A stretch of DNA of 64,000 nt, from contig NZ_CP152002.1 in NCBI RefSeq assembly GCF_038595055.1, positions 3,764,501 to 3,828,500 on the forward strand, written 5' to 3'. This stretch comes from Paenibacillus sp. FSL R7-0345 (GTDB taxonomy: Bacteria; Bacillota; Bacilli; Paenibacillales; Paenibacillaceae). The notes below the pieces were generated by a model. The model was not told the DNA's origin. It was given only the letters and a program-made list of their open reading frames with translations, and made no database searches. Positions 58,317-64,000 of this stretch are shown here, piece by piece (position 1 is the stretch's first letter; every line of letters starts with the position of its first letter). The position numbers and the translations under genes are program-made.

Positions 58317-59312
58317 TTAGGTCAAATCCTGCACCCCCTCCCGAGGTACCCAGTTTCGCACCCCGTTATCCTCCAGAATTCCTAGAGTCACGTCCGAGAT
58401 ATGCGGATCAGCCAGCAGCTTGTCCCTCACCTTAAACTTGATGTCATCGGCATCAGCCAGCGTCAGCCCGGTCTTAAGCTCAATTAGCCCCTCTACATGG
58501 TAGTAACGGCCTTCCTGCAGGATGCGCATCTGGTAAATATCGATAACCTGGGGTTCATCAAAAATAATCTTCGCAACCTTCTCCTCAATTTCCGGCGGAG
58601 CTGCTACACCAATCAGTCCAATCATGTTGTCATAGCCTACACGGAAGGCTACCCCGATCATCATAAAAGCAATCAGGATGCTTGTAATTCCGTCCAGCAG
58701 ATGGAAATTGGTCAGCGCTGTCACCAGCACGGCAATCATTGCCAGCAGGCCTCCGGTCGTAGCTACCAGATCCTCGTAAAAGACAAGCCGGGTTGGCGGT
58801 GCGGCCCGCTTAACGTTTTTGAGCGAGGCTGTGAATTTCCGGAAGCCCTTGGCTTCCACCCGGGCATCGTGCAGCACTTCATTCATCGCTTTTACCCAGA
58901 CAAAGCCATCCGCCCCGATCGAGAGCGCCAGCACCAGCACATTAATCCAGTACCCGTCTGCCTCTTCTGCCGGATGCTGCAGCAGATGAAAGCCTTCGAG
59001 CATCGTTTCGTACGCCATAATGGTGACAACAATTACTGCCACCATACAGAACAGGTTGATTACCCGCCCAAAGCCGTCCGGAAAACGGCGGGTTGGCCGT
59101 TTCTCAGCCAGCACACTGCCGGTAAAGACAAACATCTGATTGACGGCATCCGCAATGGAGTGCATCATCGTGGCAAACATCGAGCCACTGCCGGTCAGCG
59201 CAAAGGCAATTCCCTTCACAATGGCGATGCATGTATTGCCGATCGCTGCCGAGCCTGAAGACTTATTTCCTTTTTTAATTAAGCTTACCAGACTTTCCGT
59301 ACTCTCTGCCAT
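58317..59312 (-). CDS. Cation diffusion facilitator (CDF) family transporter
   Basis: A 331-residue membrane protein with a CDF core of six helices. Helix 2 carries MMHSIADAVNQMFV (HSxxD-N type site) and helix 5 the complementary site. A cytoplasmic C-terminal domain follows (~240-325, HVEGLIELKTGLTLADADDI). Relatives export Zn2+, Fe2+ or Mn2+ for protons; the metal is unknown. The ATG at 59312 lies 12 bases after AAGGAGG. Single-gene unit. Confidence 0.85.
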   Translation of the reverse strand: MAESTESLVSLIKKGNKSSGSAAIGNTCIAIVKGIAFALTGSGSMFATMMHSIADAVNQMFVFTGSVLAEKRPTRRFPDGFGRVINLFCMVAVIVVTIMAYETMLEGFHLLQHPAEEADGYWINVLVLALSIGADGFVWVKAMNEVLHDARVEAKGFRKFTASLKNVKRAAPPTRLVFYEDLVATTGGLLAMIAVLVTALTNFHLLDGITSILIAFMMIGVAFRVGYDNMIGLIGVAAPPEIEEKVAKIIFDEPQVIDIYQMRILQEGRYYHVEGLIELKTGLTLADADDIKFKVRDKLLADPHISDVTLGILEDNGVRNWVPREGVQDLT

Positions 59313-59386
59313 AGTTCATGATGCCTCCTTACGCGTTTTACATATGTATTTACTTAACCTAAAGAACCCATGTTCTATCAGCTTGA

Positions 59387-59422
59387 GAGGAGCCCATACC
59401 GTAAAAACAGTATGAGCTCCTC
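59387..59422 (-). terminator. Hairpin after the SgrR-like gene
   Basis: GAGGAGCTCATACTG pairs with the CGGTATGGGCTCCTC arm across TTTTTA. Little T follows on the minus strand, so it is a weaker terminator candidate. Confidence 0.55.
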
Positions 59423-59451
59423 GCTGTTGCCGTAGCATTCAGCTGTATCAA

Positions 59452-61245
59452 TCATAGCCCGCTTCGGTCCGGAAAGCCTGACTTGATCCACAATTTAGAG
59501 ATATCGAGAAAACCGAAAGGACCTGTATGCAGGCCGAACAGACTCTGGTTGAGCTGTGCTCTTTTGTTCAGATGGCAGCCATACAGCACCCACGCCTGAT
59601 CACGTAACATGGACTCTGTCTGCTCCAGCAGACGGCTTCTGCTATCCTCATCCAGCCCTGAGAAGCCGCTGACGGCCTGTCCGATTTCCGCCAGCTGATG
59701 GTTTAACAGCAATCTGTGCAGATGATTGGATGTGTTGACAAAATAATTAATCATCCCCCACTGCCAGTCATCCTCCAGCACCTCTTCGGCAAATACAAAG
59801 TCTGCCTGGCCGATAATTTCATCCAGGTTGAAATCCTTATACTCCAGCAATTGGATCGTTATACCGGCAGCTTCTCCGCGCCTTTGCAGCCACTTCGCTT
59901 CTTCGCTTTCCTCTTTTCTGGCTGTACAGGCCAGAGTAATCACTCCGCCGTCGTAGCCGCTTAACTGCAGGCTTTCCCTGATTTCTTCTATCCCCGGTTC
60001 GCTCCAGTCTGACTGGAGGCTTAACCAGGGCAAAAAGCTGGCTGCCGGGGTAATCCGGTTCCCGCCCAGCTCCTTAATTAAGGCAGTCGGGAGATACAGC
60101 ATGCTCATGGCCTGACGGAAATGGAGATTATGCTGATGCCCTTTCTTACGGAAATTCGTCAGGATATATCTGCAGCCAAGAGCCGGATAATCAATGCTGT
60201 TATTATCACATGGTGCTTGAGACGGGCGGAGCTCTCCTGCTTCTGGAAGCTGGTATTGGCGGACACTGGCCCATTTATCCGGCAAGGACCATATTTCTAC
60301 TTGGTCAAGCAGCGGACTGATTCCGTAGTAATCATCGAAGGCGGACAGCACAAGTACGTCATCGCTCAGGTTGATTACCCGGTAAGGTCCGGTTCCGGAC
60401 AGACGGGCCGCATTAAACTCCAGATCATAAGGCAGAACTGACATATAGATTGAACTAAGCGCATGCAGGAAAAAACGGTTCGATCGTGACAGATCAAACC
60501 GGATCCGGTGATCACCAAGCAGCTCAATACCAATAACATCACGGAAATACCACATCGCCGGACTATTCTGATCCTTAAGCCGGAGCAGCGTCTCCTTAAC
60601 ATCTCTGGAGGTCTTCACCCGGCCGTGATGGAAGCGGACCCCTTTGCGCAGATAAAAAATGTAGCTGGTGCAGTCCTCACTTACCTCCCACATATGTGCA
60701 AGCGCCGGAGCAAAGCGGCCGCCGGATGCATCGTAGGTCACCAGGGTACTGTAAATTTGCCCTAGCAAAAAGGCCTCAAAGGCAGTATATACAAAGGCCG
60801 GGTCCAGATCCTGCACATGCCGGTTGCCGATAATCCGCAAAACATCCAGACCGGTTGTAGACTCTGCTTCACTATGGTAACCCATCTGTTTATTCAGCGT
60901 AGCCAGCAGCCGTTCCTTCAGCGGATTGCTTACCTCGGGAAGTCCGATCAGCTCTATCCCCTGTTTGATTCTCCCGCTTGTGACCAGCTCCAGCAGCAGC
61001 TCTTCCAGCACATCATCTGTGCTGCGCAGAAAAGTAATGGCCGAGATATGCCCCCTGCCTCTGCCCGGCTGCCACTGAATCAGAGCCTTCTCTTCAAGCC
61101 GCCGCAAAATAAATTTAACGTTGCGCGGGGTGCAGCACAGCACCTCTGCCAGCTGATCAATACTTGCCGGGAGCGGCTCCTGCAGCCTGGAAGGGCTGTT
61201 AAATGACGCTGATATCCTTAAATAATGAGCGATATGGTTGTCCAA
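59452..61245 (-). CDS. SgrR-type regulator with solute-binding domain
   Basis: A ~597-residue protein. An N-terminal winged helix (SgrR_N; IDQLAEVLCCTPRNVKFILR then RLEEKALIQWQPGRGRG, ~25-65) is fused to a family 5 extracellular-binding-protein fold (~150-560; EAFLLGQIYSTLVTYD, YLRKGVRFHHGR, LSGTGPYRVI). No signal peptide, so it acts in the cytoplasm, sensing a small molecule such as a sugar phosphate or peptide. The TTG at 61245 has AGGAG at 8 bases; an in-frame GTG at 61254 overlaps that site. It diverges from an MFS exporter, its probable target. Confidence 0.85.
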   Translation of the reverse strand: MDNHIAHYLRISASFNSPSRLQEPLPASIDQLAEVLCCTPRNVKFILRRLEEKALIQWQPGRGRGHISAITFLRSTDDVLEELLLELVTSGRIKQGIELIGLPEVSNPLKERLLATLNKQMGYHSEAESTTGLDVLRIIGNRHVQDLDPAFVYTAFEAFLLGQIYSTLVTYDASGGRFAPALAHMWEVSEDCTSYIFYLRKGVRFHHGRVKTSRDVKETLLRLKDQNSPAMWYFRDVIGIELLGDHRIRFDLSRSNRFFLHALSSIYMSVLPYDLEFNAARLSGTGPYRVINLSDDVLVLSAFDDYYGISPLLDQVEIWSLPDKWASVRQYQLPEAGELRPSQAPCDNNSIDYPALGCRYILTNFRKKGHQHNLHFRQAMSMLYLPTALIKELGGNRITPAASFLPWLSLQSDWSEPGIEEIRESLQLSGYDGGVITLACTARKEESEEAKWLQRRGEAAGITIQLLEYKDFNLDEIIGQADFVFAEEVLEDDWQWGMINYFVNTSNHLHRLLLNHQLAEIGQAVSGFSGLDEDSRSRLLEQTESMLRDQAWVLYGCHLNKRAQLNQSLFGLHTGPFGFLDISKLWIKSGFPDRSGL

Positions 61246-61388
61246 ATTAAACACTCCTGTAAAGGTGAAAGGATAAGGGGAAACCTTACACTTTTCTTTC
61301 CCCCTTTTAATATTACAATTATATAGGACAACGCCTGAAATAGGCAGTCTGTAAAATTCAGCTATTAGATTAGGAGAACCTCTGACTT

Positions 61389-62618
61389 ATGAAACAGCAT
61401 CTGCAGCATATCCATCCGCTGGCATGGACCATTATCATCGGGACTATGTTCGGCCGGCTGGTTACCTCCATGAGTATCCCTTTTTTATCAATTTATCTAA
61501 CCCAGGTGCTCGGGGCATCGCCGACCCAGACCGGCTTTACCGTGGCCGTCAGTTCACTCGCCGGGGTAATGATCAGCTTCTACGGCGGTTACATCTCCGA
61601 TGTCATCGGCCGCAAAATCGTCATGCTCGTCTCCGTCTTCGGCTGGGCGCTGGTGTTCTTCGGCTTTTCGGCTGCCCAGCATTTATGGGTATTTTTCCTC
61701 GTTAATACCTTGAACGGGATCTGCCGCGCGGTGTTCGAGCCAACTTCCCGGGCTATGCTGTCCGATATTACACCTCCTGAGCATAAGCTGCTTGTGTTCA
61801 ACCTGAGGTATGCAGCGGTTAACCTGGGCGTGGTGTTCGGACCGATTATCGGCCTTCAGCTGGGATCGGCCGAATCAACTTTTCCGTTTATGATCGCGGG
61901 TTTCGTCTACATAGCCTACGGGCTGGTGCTGTTTATGCAGTTCCGGATTCATCATGCTACACTGCCCGGACATTCAGAAGTCACCGCACCCAAACTTAGT
62001 GCAGCGCTGGCTGTTACCGGACGGGACCGCGTCTTCCTGCCTGTCCTGCTTGGTACCATTTTTTGCGTGTTGGGTTATGGGCATTTCAGCTCCACATTAG
62101 CGCAATATCTGGCGATGAATACTCACTTTACGGACGGCGGTAAGGTCTTCTCTTACATGCTGTCGCTGAATGCAGTAACGGTGCTTGTCGTTCAATACCC
62201 AATTGTCCGCACAGCAAGTAAATTTTCGCCTATCATGCCACTGATCCTTGGAAATATCTGCGTCGCGCTTAGCATGCTGCTGTTCGGCGCTGCCGGCGGT
62301 ATCGCCCTCCTTATGGTCGGAGTGATTCTGTTCACCGTTGGTGAGGTGCTGCTGTTCACCATGATGGATATGCTGATCGACCGGATCGCCAAGCCGGAAT
62401 GGAAAGGGACTTACTTCGGAACAATCGGGTTCAACGGGCTAGGCAGCGTAATGGCGCCTATTCTGGGAGGTATGCTGCTAGACCAGTTTGGCGCCTCCAG
62501 CGGCCCAGCGGTGTTTGTGCCGCTGGCGCTGACAACAGCCCTCGGTCTGCCGTTCCTGATAACCGCCCATAAAAGGCTTAAAGCCAGAGAGCGGACTGAG
62601 GCTGGAAGTTACAATTAA
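61389..62618 (+). CDS. MFS transporter (multidrug/sugar efflux type)
   Basis: A 409-residue major facilitator protein with twelve helices. The helix 2-3 loop is GGYISDVIGRKIVM, and RLVTSMSIPFLSIYLTQVLG with RAVFEPTSRAMLSDI matches drug:H+ antiporter-1 efflux proteins. Related MFS genes often face an SgrR-like regulator, as here, across 143 bases. The substrate is unknown. The ATG at 61389 follows GGAGAACC. A strong terminator follows. Confidence 0.85.
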   Translation: MKQHLQHIHPLAWTIIIGTMFGRLVTSMSIPFLSIYLTQVLGASPTQTGFTVAVSSLAGVMISFYGGYISDVIGRKIVMLVSVFGWALVFFGFSAAQHLWVFFLVNTLNGICRAVFEPTSRAMLSDITPPEHKLLVFNLRYAAVNLGVVFGPIIGLQLGSAESTFPFMIAGFVYIAYGLVLFMQFRIHHATLPGHSEVTAPKLSAALAVTGRDRVFLPVLLGTIFCVLGYGHFSSTLAQYLAMNTHFTDGGKVFSYMLSLNAVTVLVVQYPIVRTASKFSPIMPLILGNICVALSMLLFGAAGGIALLMVGVILFTVGEVLLFTMMDMLIDRIAKPEWKGTYFGTIGFNGLGSVMAPILGGMLLDQFGASSGPAVFVPLALTTALGLPFLITAHKRLKARERTEAGSYN

Positions 62619-62640
62619 CGCGATGATTTAAACAAAGCAT

Positions 62641-62693
62641 ACAAATAGCGGCAGGTCAGGACTTTGTGGTCCGTGTCTGCCGCTATTTATTTC
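62641..62693 (+). terminator. Terminator of the MFS gene
   Basis: A 12-bp stem (AAATAGCGGCAG with CTGCCGCTATTT) encloses an inner GGAC/GTCC helix. Confidence 0.85.
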
Positions 62694-62775
62694 TGCATTT
62701 CGGGCTTATTCAATAGATAGTTAACATAATATTTAATATGTTACCCAATCTAGAATTAGCTTTTTTAGTCACAAG

Positions 62776-63738
62776 TTAAAAGTACACTTTTTGCAAAAGT
62801 ACAATCTTTTCCTTAATGTAGTCCCTCAGCATTGTTGGCTCGATAACCTCGATGTCCTCGGGCAGCTGCAGCACTTTTTCGCAGGCCTGTTCATAGCTGT
62901 ACAGATTAACTGTAAGGATATGATCTCCTTGATCAACTGCCCTTTCTATTACCTCCAGCCGGTTTACGAACTGCGGATCAGGCCTTTTTAACTTGAGCCT
63001 CACAGGATAATACTCCTCAGCCCTGCGGCTTTGTTTAAACAGCTTTTTCTGGCTGCTCCAGTATCCCTCTAATGAAAACCCGTCAGGAATCGCATACGAG
63101 TCTTCAAGCAGCTCTACAGAGCTGATCCGCTCACATTTGAATGTCCGCACTTCACCCGCTTTTTCACAAAACGCCGCCAGATACCACGCCCCCTGCTTCA
63201 CTACCAGCCCGTACGGCTGCAGATTCCGCTCAGACCGCCCGCCGTCCACCTTACGGTATTCAATTCTGGCCTTACGCCCTTTCCAGAGCGCTGAACGGAG
63301 CAGCTCAACGTCAGGGAGCACAGCCGGTTCGTTCCACCACGGTGTCTCATCGAAATAAAAAACATTTTTAGCCTTGGTGATATCCTCCCGGTAGGCTGGC
63401 GGTAGCGTCTTTTCCAGTTTCAGCATGGCATTTTTGAGCTTCAAGGTAGACTCCTTCTGTCTGCCGTGATGAAATCCCAGACCCGTTAGATAAAGATGAA
63501 CCAATTCATCCCCGTTCAACTGCTTCAGATTGACGATATAGCCTTCCATAAGAGAAATTCCTCCGTTGGGTCCGGTCGCCGTTACGATTGGGATTCCCGC
63601 TTCCGCCAGCACATCAATGTCCCTGTAAATGGACCTGACTGAGGTCTCCAGAGCAGCTGCCAGCTCATTCGCTTTGATTCTCCCCCTGGATTCAATCAGG
63701 AGCATGATTGCAATTAACCGGTGCACACGCACAACCAT
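62776..63738 (-). CDS. WYL-domain transcriptional regulator (YafY type)
   Basis: A ~320-residue regulator. An N-terminal HTH_11 helix-turn-helix (RGRIKANELAAALETSVRSI then YRDIDVLAEAGIPIV) is followed by a WYL domain (YGLVVKQGAWYLAAFCEKAG, containing the W-Y-L pattern) and a WCX tail. WYL domains bind ligands or nucleic acid. The exact start is uncertain: ATG at 63738 is very close to GGAGAGG, and a GTG two codons later is equally good. It diverges from a Gfo/Idh/MocA gene, a likely target. Confidence 0.85.
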   Translation of the reverse strand: MVVRVHRLIAIMLLIESRGRIKANELAAALETSVRSIYRDIDVLAEAGIPIVTATGPNGGISLMEGYIVNLKQLNGDELVHLYLTGLGFHHGRQKESTLKLKNAMLKLEKTLPPAYREDITKAKNVFYFDETPWWNEPAVLPDVELLRSALWKGRKARIEYRKVDGGRSERNLQPYGLVVKQGAWYLAAFCEKAGEVRTFKCERISSVELLEDSYAIPDGFSLEGYWSSQKKLFKQSRRAEEYYPVRLKLKRPDPQFVNRLEVIERAVDQGDHILTVNLYSYEQACEKVLQLPEDIEVIEPTMLRDYIKEKIVLLQKVYF

Positions 63739-63824
63739 CCGCCTCTCCGCTTCAATTCTTGCCACTCTGTTGTCAACAATGGAGGTATATCATGGAATAT
63801 ATCAGACAAAAGGAGCTGTTGTAA

Positions 63825-64000
63825 ATGAACATTGGCATTTTAGGCACAGGCTTTGGCGCATATCACGCCAGTATTTTAGCAAAATCTGAGATGGCCGGCC
63901 GTATAGTCATCTTTGGGCGGAATGAAGCCAAGCTGTTAAAGCTGAAAGAAGAATCAGGAGTAGAAATCAGCACTTCGATTGATGATGTCATCCGCGATCC
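63825..64000 (+). CDS. Gfo/Idh/MocA-family oxidoreductase (3' part outside window)
   Basis: Only the first 58 codons are inside the window. They encode the N-terminal Rossmann fold, MNIGILGTGFGAYHASILAK (GxGxxG) and IVIFGRNEAKLLKL, followed by a second strand. These proteins oxidise or reduce sugars and inositols with NAD(P). AAAGGAG lies 9 bases before the ATG. The gene diverges from a WYL regulator. Confidence 0.85.
   Translation, partial: MNIGILGTGFGAYHASILAKSEMAGRIVIFGRNEAKLLKLKEESGVEISTSIDDVIRD

Noticed and set aside
1..64000. tRNA, rRNA, CRISPR arrays and insertion sequences
   Set aside because: Reading both strands I found no cloverleaf-type gene, no regularly spaced repeats and no transposase frame.

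Overview
The window looks like ordinary chromosome of an endospore-forming Gram-positive bacterium of the order Bacillales, most likely Paenibacillus or a close relative (inference). Base composition is balanced. Genes are preceded by strong AGGAGG-type ribosome sites and often start with TTG or GTG. The spore germination pair cwlJ-gerQ, a Bacillus-type KimA potassium importer behind a c-di-AMP riboswitch, a preQ1-I riboswitch before queFCDE and a BdbC/BdbD thiol-oxidase pair all fit that group. I see no rRNA, tRNA, CRISPR array, prophage or insertion sequence. || Layout, 1-12 kb: a partial TerB_N protein, a small membrane protein, a NiaP-type nicotinate importer, a DUF1836 protein diverging from a CNNM/CBS membrane protein across a perfect palindrome, two GNAT acetyltransferases, a VOC protein, a Ktr-type potassium channel subunit and a tandem pair of M29 aminopeptidases. 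12-23 kb: an MBL hydrolase-TetR operon with twin operators, pstSCAB, a LysR gene with an LTTR box, a DMT exporter-methyltransferase pair, a zinc alcohol dehydrogenase, and VanW with an isochorismatase-like hydrolase. 23-38 kb: the queuosine precursor operon, a ZIP transporter, murB, a Fur-box-associated siderophore ATPase with an FhuF-like reductase, kimA, bdbDC, an MHYT sensor kinase, and a second CNNM/CBS protein with an unusual leader hairpin. A roughly 700-base A+T-rich stretch follows. || 38-64 kb: a secreted SPRY-domain protein with an unnamed C-terminal module, gerQ-cwlJ, an SDR, small conserved proteins, a PPOX flavoprotein, an APC permease with a BNR-repeat lipoprotein, L-lactate dehydrogenase, a GH113-like hydrolase with nested palindromes upstream, a tyrosine recombinase overlapping a LysR gene that diverges from an amino-acid exporter, an esterase, a PQQ-propeller gene broken by a frameshift, a DUF4184 protein, a DapL-like aminotransferase, an XRE-membrane protein module with two operator copies, a histidine phosphatase, a zinc-ribbon protein, a CDF transporter, SgrR with an MFS exporter, and a WYL regulator diverging from a Gfo/Idh/MocA gene cut by the window end. 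|| Themes: potassium homeostasis (KtrB-like channel plus KimA), nutrient scavenging (phosphate, iron, niacin, queuosine precursors), spore germination, and many small self-regulated two-gene modules whose operators are visible. No single locus is clearly a new system. The best candidates for undescribed biology are the DUF1836/CNNM palindrome, the two-Shine-Dalgarno hairpin leader of the second CNNM gene, the C-terminal module of the SPRY protein, and the recombinase-LysR-exporter arrangement.
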